This document shows positions 22,992-35,330 of a DNA stretch of 64,000 nt, piece after piece (the first letter of the stretch is position 1; the number at the start of each line of letters is the position of its first letter). The position numbers and the translations under genes are program-made. This DNA is from Sepioteuthis lessoniana. Taxonomy: Eukaryota > Mollusca > Cephalopoda > Myopsida > Loliginidae. The notes below the pieces were generated by a model, which was not told the DNA's origin, did not search any database, and was given only the letters and a program-made list of their open reading frames with translations. Where the stretch lies: assembly GCA_963585895.1 (NCBI GenBank), contig OY757904.1, positions 8,992,426-9,056,425 on the forward strand, written 5' to 3'.

Positions 22992-23463
22992 TGTTGTAAC
23001 CTCGCTGTGGAAAAAGGTGACAAACACACAAAACTCTGTCTTAGTGAAGTAACACAAAAGTTTATTTCCTACTAAACTTTATAAGTAGTCGTTTGGAGAA
23101 AGAAACAGAGTATGAAAACTGAGTTACCTGCATTAGTTGGACAAAGTGATATATGTCATGAGGAGAAAGAGATCAGAGACAGACCTTGAAATTTCTTTCT
23201 GGGTTTTCTGTTGTAGTAATGTGCTTGTCTACTGGTTTCATCTCTACAGCTGTGCATCTGGTATGAATCCCCTTTTCAGAGCTCACTCGAAAATGGGGCT
23301 TGTAATTTTAGTCTCTCTTTATATTTCTCTGGCTGGTAATCAGCTCTCGTCTTTTCCTCATCATGTCTCATAGCCAACTAACTTTCAAACTCAAATCATC
23401 CCCTTACTTCCGCCTTGTGTCAGAGAGAGGACGTATCCATATTTTATGGTTCCATACCTACAT
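22992..23463 (-). mobile_element. Possible solo LTR
   Basis: The minus strand begins TGTAGGTATGG (23463) and ends GGTTACAACA (22992), so it has TG...CA ends with short inverted termini. It has a TATA box, AATATAAAGAGAGAC, around 23320-23333 and a poly(A) signal AATAAA near 23060-23067, in the right order for U3-R-U5. No target duplication was seen and no second LTR is present. The boundaries at the 23463 side are a guess. Confidence 0.4.
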
Positions 23464-26400
23464 AGAAGATCTAGGATCATTTTTTTTCTAGTCATTTTTA
23501 ATTACTATAATCACTCACATGTGACTGACTGACCTCCAATGAGTGCTTTGGCCTGACTTAGCAGAGGTCAGCTGGCTGCTCCATAGACTCCCCTTCTGCT
23601 TTTTCTTATTATTTCTTTTTTTCTCTCTCTCTTTCCTTCCCTAGAAATTCTCTTTATGACTTGGACCTACCATATCACATTACAAAATTAGTCTTGAAAT
23701 ATATTCTTAAAATAAATGATAATGCCAAAAGTGGTTGGGACTCATAACAAATTGATAATTAAATATATATTTTTGTTCCCCCACTTCCTCTTTATATATG
23801 TTTCTTAATTGAATTATTTTAAACATTTTAACTATGATAGATTTTAATAAAAAATTTTTCTATATCAGTTTTTTCTGATTTTTTTCAAATTCCCTTCATT
23901 GTGGTTAAGTCTACATGGACTAATATGAAATTTATTTCTTAAATGTGAACAAAAATCCAATGCACAGCAAAAATTGAATATTAAACATCTTTTATTTTAA
24001 TTTATTTTTTTTCATCACAAGAAATTTTTGTACTCTTAATTTTATTTTCACTCCAGTTTGCCTGAATTTATAAATATGCAGAAATAATTCATATAAATCA
24101 TCCCCAAAGCAAAATAACACCTTGAAAAGTAAACAGTTTGATTAAAATCTTTTTTTTTTCTGTTTTTTTTCTTCATTTTCTCAAATAATGTAATTTCTAT
24201 TAAATGATTTACATTTGGGCAGCAGAGGATATGAAGACATTTTATAAAATAGCCCAAAGGTTGACAAATTATCTCTGTCACACTTTGTCAAAATAACTTT
24301 AATATTTCACTTGCCTTTTCTTTCTTTCCTCTTTCACATCTTGGTGATGTTTTATATTTTCATACAAGTTTTAGAATTGTTTGTGTGTGTGTATATATAC
24401 ATATATGTGTGTTCAAATTTTATTAAAGTTTATGTGTGTATGTCAGAACAGAATATTTTGGTTGATTGCCAACACTCTAGGAATAAAAATTTTTCAGTTT
24501 GGAAATTTGTGTTACCAGACTTTCTCAGGAAGTATTCCAAATATACTATTATGACTTTGGCATTCATATTGTTATGGCAAAATATTTTAAAAAGTCTCTC
24601 TTACTATTTGTAGATTTGATTCTTTTCCTCTTGTCTGTCATTATAGAAAAAAAAAAGATAAATATATTGAAAATGAAGGGTCCCAATGAAAGGAAAAAAT
24701 AGACTTGTTATCTTACTGGCCAATTTGCTATAAATTCCAAAAGCAAAACTGATTTACTTTTGTTGGCAAGAACTGATAGGGTTGATAGGTGATTGTTTAA
24801 AACTTTTTTGTTTGATGTTCTTTCTCTAACAAAAAAAAAAAATTGAAATAACCTGGTGAGTTCCTGGATTATGTCCAGTAAACCTGTAACCCTCAAGTTA
24901 AGCCTTGGGATTATCAACAGTCATCATTGCTGTCAGGTTTGTGCCTAAACAAAGTTACACTCTTCCCACTCACTTGAGTTTACATAAAGATGCCATTGTC
25001 TCATATGCTAGTGAGCTGTTCAGAAATCTTCCAATTAATTTAGAGAAAATTGGTTTATTGTTTTTGTGGATTGATTCTGAAAATAATAAGACTAATGAAG
25101 TCAAAAATTTTGTTATATTTCTTTAATTGGATTTAAGTGCCTTACCATTATATATTTTTCTGTTCTGCTGCTTAGCCATTGACAAAATACTTCACTGTAA
25201 TTTTGCTGTTGTTTTTTTTTTTCATTTTTGAAGATTAGTCTTCTAAAATCCTTCCATTCCTTTTTATTGCCTTTTATATTGTAGCATAGTCACCAATGAT
25301 TGCTATATCGGTGATGGCTAATCGTAGGGTGGGGATGGAAAAGCACAAGTTGTCTTAAGCATTAAGACCTTGTTGCTTTATTCTTTCAGTCTCTGAGACC
25401 ATGGAAACTGGAAGAAATAGATAACAATGTGTGGACTAGCTTCTTTGTCTCATTGGACACAACTTGTATCTTTGATAGATTCCATATTCTTGCAACCATT
25501 TATCTCTTAATACTCCAGCCTCCAAAAGAGAAATCCATTGTCTTATATTGGTGTCCACAGAACATTCCACCTTTGCTTCTGCCTTGGATGAGTAACATGA
25601 CCACTTAGTTAGTCAGTATTGATGACCTCAAAGCAATCTGGTCCTGGGTGCTTGATCAAGCATATCTCATTTCACTGACCCTAATGGAAGAGATGTTGAA
25701 CTTTGTTGATTCATTTTTCTGCAGACATTTTTGATAACTTATTTGTGCTCCTGTACCATATGCTTTCAATATTACAATACCTGTAACAATTTACTAAGGT
25801 TAACTTAGTCTGGTACAATATTGAACTCCATGTGTCTTCTAAAATTGCATCATGCTACTATGAGGTCAGTATCTTCAAAGTTCATTTGTCTCCCTTCTTG
25901 AACACCTTTGTGACTTTTTCTGCTGACTATCAATATGACATTTGTCTTTTATTTCCTATTTTATGGCTTCCATTTCAAGAGGGTTCAGCATCCATGACCA
26001 GAAGGTGTCAACATTCTCCTTCCCAATGAATGCTTATTTCCTTTTGCTGCCTGTTTATTATATAGAAGCAATAGTCTGTTCATAATCCAGCAATAAGGAT
26101 TTCCTGTTAAGTTTCACCTTTTTCACTAGTATTCCGTTAATATTTAAATGTTGAAGGCTATTTTAGGATTTGGATACAATTTTCTTTAGTTTTGGATTTT
26201 CGTGATTAATTCATTTTAATTGCCAGTGGCTGTCTTGTTAAAAAAGGGACTTTTTATATGTTTAATATGGAGAGAAAAACAAGAATTTCAATAATCTATA
26301 AGGTAATGTGTAACCCATTTCTGTTACATTTTTTAATTTTTTTTAGCGCTTGTAAATAATATACTAGACTTGATTGATACACCTCAAACTTTTCCTCATA

Positions 26401-26539
26401 GTAACTTTCAAATACTCACCCCCTGCCTTGCTCTCTTGAATGATTTTAAAAGAAATAAAATTGATAAAGTTGTTTTGTATTTGTCTGACTTGTCTTATTT
26501 TTTGCCAGCCTTATTATTTAGATTGATTTATTTTTCTAG
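23464..26539. other. Presumed intron or intergenic sequence
   Basis: Mostly AT-rich. A short GT/TA tract lies near 24375-24410. An open plus-strand stretch at 25388-25608 (72 codons without stop) contains LRPWKLEEIDNNVW but matches no family I recognise. 25310-25800 is less AT-rich than its surroundings and could be an old repeat. Confidence 0.4.
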
Positions 26540-26732
26540 TGTCATCACCAATACCCAAGAATGGAAGCACTTCAAGCAGCTGTATAATGTTGGGACACCG
26601 ATTGAGGAAGACATGTTTGCTGCCTCTAGTGCTGATAGCAAATTTCCTGAAATATTCATGAGACCAAAAGAAATGATCTATGTTCCTTTTAAACTTCTCA
26701 GTCTCTCTGCCAACCATTCTTTACAACCTCAG
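26540..26732 (+). CDS. NPHP4: Internal exon, nephrocystin-4-like
   Basis: A 193 bp exon candidate. It is preceded by a pyrimidine-rich tract and TTTTTCTAG and followed by CAG/GTCAGT. It is open throughout and starts one base into a codon (phase 2 intron) and ends on a codon boundary. The translation has VITNTQEWKHFKQLYNVGTP, then IEEDMF, and FMRPKEMIYVPFKLLSLS. The pattern of a hydrophobic strand, TPxEEDMF, and RPKExxxVPFK resembles the Ig-like region in the C-terminal half of NPHP4, which links the ciliary transition-zone and junction complexes. Codon and base composition are clearly less AT-rich than the flanks. No neighbouring exon was found with confidence, so the gene must have long introns here. 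The gene name comes from recalled resemblance and needs a protein search; that it is an exon is more certain. Confidence 0.5.
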
Positions 26733-29700
26733 GTCAGTTCATTTTACATTAAAATTCTTTTAGATATATAAGAAAACTCTGATAAATGATCTAATATCAT
26801 TCATTTTGTTTTTGTCATATTTCAGTTAGTCTATTTGGAATATGTAAGACCTTTTTTTCCGCCTTATGGTAGTGTATACCATTCGTCTCTGGTAATTATA
26901 AAATCAATGAGATTAATAAACAAGTTTAAAAACTTTGCTCAATTTAAAAAAGAAACAGTATTATCTTATTTTTTTTATAACATCTATTGTAAAAATTATC
27001 ACCTATTTAAGATACATCTGATGAAGATGAGAAGACTGACCAGCTGAAATATTGTACTTAAAAGCAATGGGATGAGGATAATAGTCTGGAAATTCTCATT
27101 GCATAAATGTTTAGAATATATGAAAGTATATAATATTCTATAACATTAGATTGATATATATTAATGTTCTAAAAACCATGTCTGTCACATCATAATTGTA
27201 GTAGATTACTGAGAATAAGTGTGTGTGTATGTGTGTATATATATTAAAATGTGAAATTGATCCAAGTATTCACTTTCATAGTGGTCTCCTTTTGGCCAGT
27301 ATTTTGCTCACAGAACTAATCTTTGCTAACAAAACAATTGTCTCTGCTGAGTATAATTTCCAATGAAAATTGTCTTGCTGTTTCTCTTGCACATGGTGTT
27401 TTTAGGCTTGGCTGGTATATTCACTTTGAAAAATTTGCATATGCCACTCTCACAAATTCTCCTTGCTTGAGACCATGTTTTATCTTAAATTAAGGTGTTA
27501 GAGTAACCGTGTTTCTTTTTTCTCTTGAGCCCACCACTCATTTGGCATGACAGGCATATACATGTTTGCTTTACCACATGGGGCAAGTCATCTTTTCTTC
27601 TACAATAATTGTAAAAGCTTTGTGCTTTCAGTTGTGAAGTTTCAAACTTGAATGTAGATATAAATAAAAACTTTGATTTCAATAGTGATTTTTTTCAGGT
27701 TTTTGATACAAACTGAAACTGCTTTTTAAATGAGTTTGCTATTGAATTGTACATTGCTTTATGAATTGCAGCTGAAAAAACAAACTGATTAGAATCTTCC
27801 CTGCTTATTCTGTTAGCCAAATTGTCTTGATCTACTGTGAACCCACATTGCTCAGATTATATTTTGATACCAAACAAGATTTTATTGTCACTTGCTTTTG
27901 GCTTGATGTAATTATTGGTGGCCAGATAAGATAAAACCTTTGGTAGGGATGAGAAAAAGTTTTATCTCTATAACAGGTTCTTTATTACTAGTTGATTTGT
28001 GGTAGATTTTGAGATAGGATAGTTACCTGACTTCATTACTGCATGAAGTGTTAAAAATATTTTGGTCCAAAGTTACATTTATTAGCCAATCATGGATTCT
28101 AAAAGAAACTTAAGGAATGTGAAAAATGCATGCAAGCAACTAAGAATTTCTAACAGATCAAACCTCATCTGTGTTCAAGCCCAGATCAACCTTATAAGAG
28201 ATTTCACTATGCCATTTGCATTGTTGATGAATTGATGCATATTCAAAATGACAAAGATTCTTCCTTTGTTCAGTCAGTGTTAAATAAACTTTTGAATGAA
28301 TGTGAGTGTAGTGAGAGAAATGACTTACCTTTGTGTTTGAAGCAAGCGCAAAAGTGTCTTGCATGCAGGGTGCCAGTGTTAAGAAACATGGCTGTTCTTG
28401 GAGGTGCAATTTATAGGACGCCTGTCTCGTCACTGCGTATGCAAATTCAGGCCAACCAGAACTTGCATAAAAAGAGGAATGTCAGTAGCAGAGGGTTGTT
28501 ACCTTTTTGTGGACTGCTAGTTTGACAGATGAACAGAGCCAGTGAATTGACACTGAAAGCTAATACCTGAATCTATTTCTTTCAATCCTACAATGAGACA
28601 CTAGTATTAGCCAATGACATCCATTTCATGTAGTTTTGCAATTATTTTGTCATTCAATAGTAATTAACTCTTTTCCATTACCACTATACCATCCTCAAAT
28701 GAATCGGTTGAATATTTTGTGGACACATTTTGATCTGGTCTAATTATTTCTAAAAATGAAAGACCATCTGAAGCCATTTTATAAGATTTTCTACTGGGTT
28801 ATAAAACAATACCAAATACAAATGCATGTAATAATTTTCTATCTAAGAAGGGTTTTATGTTTTCAAAAGGATATACAATGTTTGATTTTTTGAAGGCATG
28901 ATTAACTATCAAATTGGCTGAGAGTTGATAGAAAAATCATAAAAGCCATCTACAAAAACAACTTTTAAAATAGGATAACCTTAGATATTTTAAACTATTA
29001 CACTAGCTAATCAAAGCCATTTAATTGCTGAATGCTTCAGAGATGTCATATATGTAATGTATATAGGTATGCCATCACAGCTAATTTTGGCAGACAGTCA
29101 AAATACCTGGTACAAAAATATTTCAAGACCAGTCTGGATATCTTTTGATTTATTAAGCAATGCAGATCCCGCACCACAGATAGAACCACAGGAACCCAAC
29201 CTTCAAAAGGAGGACTGACTATAAGAGAAAACCTGTCAAATCTTTACAGGTTACCTTCTCTTCAAAACTTATCCTTTAAATTGGGTGAAGTGTTAGAGCA
29301 AGATAAGCATCCATACAGTCACAATAATGATAACAAGACAAAAATGTTGCATTATTATGATCATTAACCAACCATATTATTTAAATAAACAAGTATTTCT
29401 TTACAGTGCTCTGTAGAGGACATTGTAAAAAACCTGCTTACAATTAATACATATTTAAGTTTAATTCAGTTGTTTTCTACTTGGTATTAAAATTGGCCCA
29501 GCTATCTTTAAAAAAAAATTAACAGTATGCTTAGTTAAATTTTATATATATTGTTTGTAACTGTGTACTTCACAATTACTAATTTAATTTTCTTATTATG
29601 GATCATTTGGATTAGAGAATATTTCTGCAATCTGCCATTGCTTATTAATATAAGGATATTAGATTTTTTTCAGGTTTAATCTTTATGGTATTTATTCTTT

Positions 29701-30299
29701 TTGCATTAATTGATGTATGTATATTAATGAGCAACTCCTGGAAGTTGTTCATTGAATTTTTAAAACTCAAATCAATGTTACTTGTCATAGATTACAATCT
29801 GAGGCACAAATTGTGATCTGGTCATGATGAATTGCAGAGTTGGAGCAGTGATATCCATACTTTGCTTAATTGATCAAAGAAGGCAATAATGTATGTTTCT
29901 GATACTTTGAATCTTGTGGGAAAATATCATGAACAGCTTGGTGATCATTTTTGTTGTAAAAAGATCTTTTGCAAAATACTGGGTGACATTTATTGATATC
30001 AACTAATAAGAAAACTCCAGTTGTGAGATGAACTCATTATTAGATGTTTGGTAAGGATGACATGATTGTTACGGTCTTATGCAAGGATGTGATAAACTGT
30101 CCTGAATGTAGTTTAAGATGTTTCAGTTACTTCTTTAAATATTAAAAAAGTTACCAAACAATGGGTTTCCCTCTGGCTTATTTCCAACACAAGTTGAACT
30201 CTGTGGTGGATGGTGGAGCATAGGAACAATGAAAAATATAGACCAATCATAGCTTTTTTCTTTAAAAAATCCAAAAGATATTTATCTGACTCCAATTCA
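26733..30299. other. Presumed intron, no element recognised
   Basis: AT-rich sequence downstream of the exon candidate. 28230-28530 is richer in G and C, with an octamer ATGCAAAT (28439) and GCATAAAAAGAGG (28466) about 20 bases apart. This resembles a promoter or LTR fragment, but there is too little to classify it. The ORFs at 28158-28433 (-) and 28232-28525 (+) overlap on opposite strands and show no known domain. Confidence 0.4.
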
Positions 30300-31180
30300 A
30301 AAACAAAAAAGTGACTTTCCCAGATTCATTATCATTGAATCACTACAAGATATAAAATTAGATCAACTGTCATCTTTTCTGATCAAAAAAGTAATATCCA
30401 ATAGATTTAACCTGAAAAACGTAAAGAAATTCCAAACTGGAAATCTGCTAGTGGAAGTAGAAACCAAAAAACATGCTGTAAACCAAGTAAAAATGGATAA
30501 ATTTCATAATCTCAAATGCTGTGCTTACTCCCACTCAAAATTAAATACCTCTAAAGGGATTGTGATAAGTAAAGAACTGTCACTTGCAACACCGGAAGAA
30601 ATTGAAATGGCTTTTAAAAAACAAGGAATAAAAGAAGACAGAAGGGTAACTATTTGCCGAAATGATGAAACAATACAGACTCATACATACATTCTGACCT
30701 TTGAGAAACCATCAATACCAAAAGAAATCAGAATTGGCTACATGATAGAAAGGGTAGAGCAGTATATACCAGCTCCCCTGCGGTGCTTCAGATGTCAAAA
30801 ATTAGGACACCACAAAGAGATATGCAGAGGATGCTAAGTATGTGGCAAATGTGGCGAATGTTACCCAGGCCATATGGAAAATGAATGCAAAAACATAAAA
30901 TGTGTAAACACCCTGCCTTTTCAAGAACCTGTGGAATTTATAAGAAAGGAAAAGAAATAATCTTCATCAAGCACACAAAAAATATGCCTTTCCCTGAAGC
31001 AAGGAAAATTGTCGAAAGCTATATGGGAACTAAAACATATGCTAATGCAGCACAAAAAGTAAATCAACCACCCCACGATAGCACTTCAATCGATAAATAC
31101 CAAAAACTGATAGAATTTGTGATACATCTAAAAGCTAATGAATGGTTAACATACCAAGAAAACCTAAAATGAATGCATTC
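30300..31180 (+). pseudogene. Jockey-like ORF1 (gag-like) remnant
   Basis: Open pieces at 30451-30837 and 30885-31172 make up a nucleic-acid-binding gag-like protein. The first zinc knuckle is CFRCQKLGHHKEICRGC (CX2CX4HX4C). It is followed after a stop by a second cysteine cluster, CGKCGECYPGHMENEC. The C-terminal part includes IKHTKNMPFPEARKIVESY and TYANAAQKVNQ, which I associate with Jockey-clade ORF1. In intact elements this protein binds the LINE RNA to form the particle carried into the nucleus. The stop after the first knuckle (near 30837) and a frame change near 30890 destroy it. Confidence 0.8.
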
Positions 31181-31505
31181 GACTGAAATGAAACAAATTG
31201 AACCTTGTATGAAAAATAAAGTAAATGCTAATACCAACACAGAAGAAAACCCTAAAGCGACTGAGGAAACTAAAGAAAAGTGACAAAGGTCAAGGGTCCA
31301 ACCTCCAGATATTAACAAAGATATAAATGAAAATAAAATGAAAGATATTGCCATTAAAAAAACAGAACCCAATTACTCAAACACAGCCCACCCTGATAAC
31401 CACATCGAACAAATTTGAAGAACTCAAAGAAATGGAGATTGAAAATAAAACTCCAACAAACAAAACTCAACAAAAAAAATCCCCCCAATTTTTAAACTAA
31501 ATGAA

Positions 31506-34012
31506 TTAAATAATCCAATTGAATATCAGAAGAGCAAGAGTCAATTACTCTGAATTGTTACCACTTATTACAAAATACTGCCCAGCAATCATATGCCGTC
31601 AAGAAACTCATCTTAAAAACTACACCACCATCAACATTAAAAACTATTATTCATACAACTATATTAAACAGTACACTGATAGACCTTGTGACGGATCATC
31701 AATAATCATTAACAACAACATCCCTCACCGTGAAGTTACACTAAATACAAACATGCAAGCAGTCGGTATATCAGCAACCCTTTACGAAACAATAACAGTG
31801 TGTTCAGTATATATTCCCCCAAATGAAGAACTCAAAGAATCGGAACTGAACAATTTAATAGAACAATTATTAAGACCCTTCATCTTAATGGGGGACATCA
31901 ATAGCCTTATTGAGATCTGGGGAAGTAAGAAAACAGACAAAAAGGGGCAAAGTAATAGAAACATTATTAAATTAACATCAATTGTGCATGTACAACAATA
32001 AATCCAACACATATTCTGCAATAGACCTAACAATATGTGATCCTAACCTGTTTCTTGATTACAACTGGAAAGTACATGACAACACCTGTGGAAGTGACCA
32101 CTTTCCGATTCTATTAGAAAACACCACTGATGAATTGAGTAAAAGAACTCCAAGCTGGAACCTGGAAATGGCTAATTGGGATGGATTTAAAATTTCATGC
32201 CTTGCCCAACTAACCCCTGAAGCCAATAAAAACAATGAGGAAGACATCTTACATTTTATGAACACACTGTTAGACATAGCTGAAGAACATATACCCAAAA
32301 GCTCTACCTCTACAAAATACAGCAGGCCATGGTTCAATGAAGAATGTAAAAATGATGTCAGATTATGCAGAGCAACATAAGAAAAATTTAAAATAAACCC
32401 AACACAAGAAAATTGAAACACTTATAAAAACAGCAAAACAAAAGCCCGAAAAATTGTCTAAGACTCAAAAAGAAATACATGGAGAAATTACATTGCCAAA
32501 ACGAATAGTAGCACAAAGCCAAAAAATGTATGGCAGAAAATAGCTGGCAAAAATAACAATACTCCTACAAAACACCTGACTCACAATAATTTGAAAATTA
32601 CAGACGAGAAAGATATAGCAAATCTTCTAGCCGAAACTTTCTTACAAAATTCATCCGCCAAAAACCAAAGCAAAAGTTTTCAAATCATCAAAATGAAAGC
32701 ATAAAAAGTAAAAATCAAATTTCAAAACAAAAACACTGAAAGCCACAACCAAACTTTCTCTACTGCAGAACTAAGAGAATTTCTCAACAAGGCTCACAAT
32801 ACAGCTGTTGGACCCGACAAAATACACTATCAATTCCTGAAAGAATTACCTGAACTATCCATAAATTACCTCCTACAAATCTTCAATGATATATGGAACA
32901 GCACTGACATACCTAAAATATGGAAACAAGCCACATTTATACCGATACCCAAACTTTTCAAAGACAATACAAATGCAAAAAATTACAGATCCAATCTTCT
33001 TAGCAGTTGTGTCTGCAAAACACTGGAGAAAATGGTAAATGCTAGATTGATCTAGTATTTAGAAGCCAACAAATTAATAACCAAATATCAATTTGGTTTT
33101 AGAAGCCAAAGAAGCCCTATAGATCACCTGATTTGATTAAAAACATTCATCAGAGAGGCTTCTATTAAAAAAGAACATCTTGTGGCTGTTTTTTTTTTTG
33201 ATCTTGAAAAGGCATATGACACAACCTAGAAATATGGCATTGTAAAAGATCTCAAAACCCACGGATTAGAAGGCAGATTGCCAATATTTATCCAAAACTT
33301 CCTACAAGATAAAAGATTTAGTGTAAGAAAAACAACAAGAAATGGTTACCTCAAGGCAGTGTATTGTCTGTCACACTATTTAATATAAAAATTAATATCA
33401 TTTTGAAAAACATTAATTGTGGAACAAACTGTGCTTTATATGTGGATGACTTCCTGATCTGCTATAGAAACATGAGCCACAAAGAAAGACAACTTTAAAT
33501 ATGCCTTTAAAAGCTCAGCAAATGGCCCACAGAGAATGGATTTGAATTTTCAAAAGAAAAAACAAAATGCATCCACTTCTGCAACCAATGTAAGCTCCAC
33601 CAAAATCCAGTATTGAAAATTGACTACACTGAAATACCAATTGTTGAACAATACAAATCCCTTAGAGTAATTTTTAACTGCCAACTCTCCTTTATTACAC
33701 ATTTTAAATACTTGAGAACAAAATGTAACAAAACCATACAATTACTCAGAACTATAGCACACGCTAACTGGAGAAGATGCAAAGAAACATTAAAATTATA
33801 TCACTCATTTATCAGATCAAAACTCAATTATGGCTGCTTTATATATGGGCCAGCCAGAAAGAAATACTTGAAAGAACTAAATGCCATACACTACCAAGGA
33901 CTTTGACTAGCCTTTGGAGCATATAGCATATCTCCTGTTGAAAGCCTATACACAGAAGCAGATGAACCACTTACATTAAAATGTGAAAAGATCAACTATC
34001 AATTCTTAGATT
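31506..34012 (+). pseudogene. Jockey-like ORF2 remnant (APE endonuclease and RT)
   Basis: The endonuclease starts at MNIRRARVNYSELLP (31519). It has the RQETHL motif (31591, catalytic Glu), VYIPPNEE and LMGDINSLIEIWGS (the Asp/Asn pair), then after a frame change GSDHFPIL (32091), the conserved His region. The RT has AVGPDKIHYQFLKELPE (32807), FRSQRSPIDHL, FFDLEKAYD (motif A, near 33200) and LYVDDFLICY (motif C, near 33436). The thumb region RSKLNYGCFIYGPARKKYLK follows at 33810. In life such a protein nicks DNA and reverse-transcribes the LINE RNA. Stops near 33051, 33135 and 33229 and others inactivate it. Confidence 0.85.
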
Positions 34013-34253
34013 ACGTTCCTGAAACATCACTTCAATACTTACTACAAATATACAACACATGGATCACAGGAAATGTCCTCACTTCTTGGAAGAAAAGCTT
34101 CTGTAATTCCCCATTTCCCCAAATCAAAATGACTCGGCTACCCAACGTTCTACCAACCAATAACTCTTACAAGTTGCATATGTAAAACCTTTAAGAGGAT
34201 GGTCAATATCAAATTAATGTGGTATTTAGAGAAACCAAAAACCTATTATTAAG

Positions 34254-34490
34254 AGGGACGTCCACATGGTGTAGTGGTTAATGTGCTGGATTCTGAAATT
34301 ATAGTGAGTGAGTTCAAACTCCTGTCACACTGTTGTTTTCACTCCCAGATTCATACACTTGGAAAAAGTATGACTCCCTTCCTCTTATCCCTCCAGCTAT
34401 GAGTTAAATAGTAACACTGCTGTCCTTCTATAAAGATGTCTTTGGCATTAAATAACCCCTGAAGGTTGATATGCCATTAAACAAAGAAGC
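34254..34490 (+). mobile_element. SINE-2 inserted in Jockey copy 2
   Basis: The head has TGGTGTAGTGGTTAATG (A box) and GAGTTCAAACTCC (B box). The core is TCCCTCCAGCTATGAGTTAA. The 3' end is CTTTGGCATTAAATAACC and GGTTGATATGCCATTAAAC. Flanking direct repeats AACCTATTATTAAG (left) and AAACCTATTAAG (right, ending 34508) mark the target duplication. The tRNA-like boxes show polymerase III origin. Confidence 0.9.
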
Positions 34491-35085
34491 CAAAACAAAC
34501 CTATTAAGAAAAGAAAGAAGTATAATAGATATTCTATTGTCTGATTAGAAACCCACCTGCAGGAAACGTTCATCAAGAAGGAACATCTCATAGCAATATT
34601 TTTTTTATCTCGAAAAAGCATATAACAACAAAACGCGTATGCATGGAATTATGAAAAACCTAAATGAACTTGAGCTAAGAGGTAGATTGCTAAGTAAGTT
34701 TTGAGCCACAGATGCTATAAAACACAAATTGGAAACATTCTATTTGATCCAAAAGAAACGGTAGTTCCACAAAGCAACTTCCTATTAGTGATATTGTTCA
34801 ACATAAAAATAAACAATATTGTAAAATGTATTAACCCTGGAGTCAACAAGTCACTTTATGTACATGATTCCTTGATCTGTTATCAATAAAAAATAGCTGA
34901 ATGCCAGCTATCGCTAAGCCTTAATAAAATAAATATCAGGACTATAGAAAATGGTTTTAAGCTCTCAAGAACCAAAACAAAGTGCATTCACTTCTACTAA
35001 TTCCAGAAAATGGGCACAATGACTCCTTGGAAATCAATGGTATTATAATACCAGTAGTACAATAGCATAAATTTTTTAATAGTAC

Positions 35086-35330
35086 GGTGTTCGCCAATGG
35101 CCCGGGAAACCTGGGTTCAATCCCAGGTCGAGTCATACCAAAGACTTTAAAAAAATGGTACTTGATACCACCTTGCTTAACACTCAGCATTATAAGGTAC
35201 GGTTTAAGGGTAAAGTGGAGCAATCCTGGGAATGGAGTAGCGCCCTTCCCTACACCTTGGTGTAGTAGCTATCGAAAAGGGAGCCTTCAGGTCACCCTCG
35301 ACTATGGTCGCTAACTTTACTTTACTTTTT
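35086..35330 (+). mobile_element. SINE-1 inserted in Jockey copy 2
   Basis: The head GGTGTTCGCCAATGGCC is followed by GGGTTCAATCCCAGG, an excellent tRNA T-arm and B-box match. The body is AAAGACTT, GGTACTTGATACCACCTTGC, CATTATAAGGTAC, AGTAGCTATCGAAAAGGGAG and the end CTCGACTATGGTCGCTAACT-TTACTTT. The minus-strand ORF over it (34957-35223) is an accidental frame through the SINE. Confidence 0.9.

Larger units (their letters stand above)
30300..34012 (+). mobile_element. Jockey-like LINE, copy 1
   Basis: A near full-length but dead non-LTR retrotransposon. ORF1 remnants (30300-31180) end in zinc knuckles. ORF2 remnants (31506-34012) carry an APE-type endonuclease, then reverse transcriptase with an FFDLEKAYD motif near 33200 and YVDD near 33440. 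At least ten in-frame stops and several frameshifts separate the pieces. The copy ends inside the RT C-terminal region, where a second copy begins in mid-RT. Plus-strand base composition is A-rich, as usual for LINE sense strands. No poly(A) tail is seen at the junction. Confidence 0.85.

Noticed and set aside
26826..26891. Possible second exon (LVYLEYVRPFFPPYG) after the NPHP4-like exon
   Set aside because: It has a good acceptor and stays open for 22 codons, but the donor GTAATT is weak, the intron would be only 93 bp, and I recognise no NPHP4 counterpart.
27004..27050. CTGATGAAGATGAG...CTGAAAT looks like a hammerhead ribozyme core
   Set aside because: The intervening bases do not form a stem II and no stems I or III are evident.
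34957..35223. 88-residue minus-strand ORF as a protein
   Set aside because: It is the antisense of SINE-1. Such frames are often mispredicted as proteins because the SINE is abundant.
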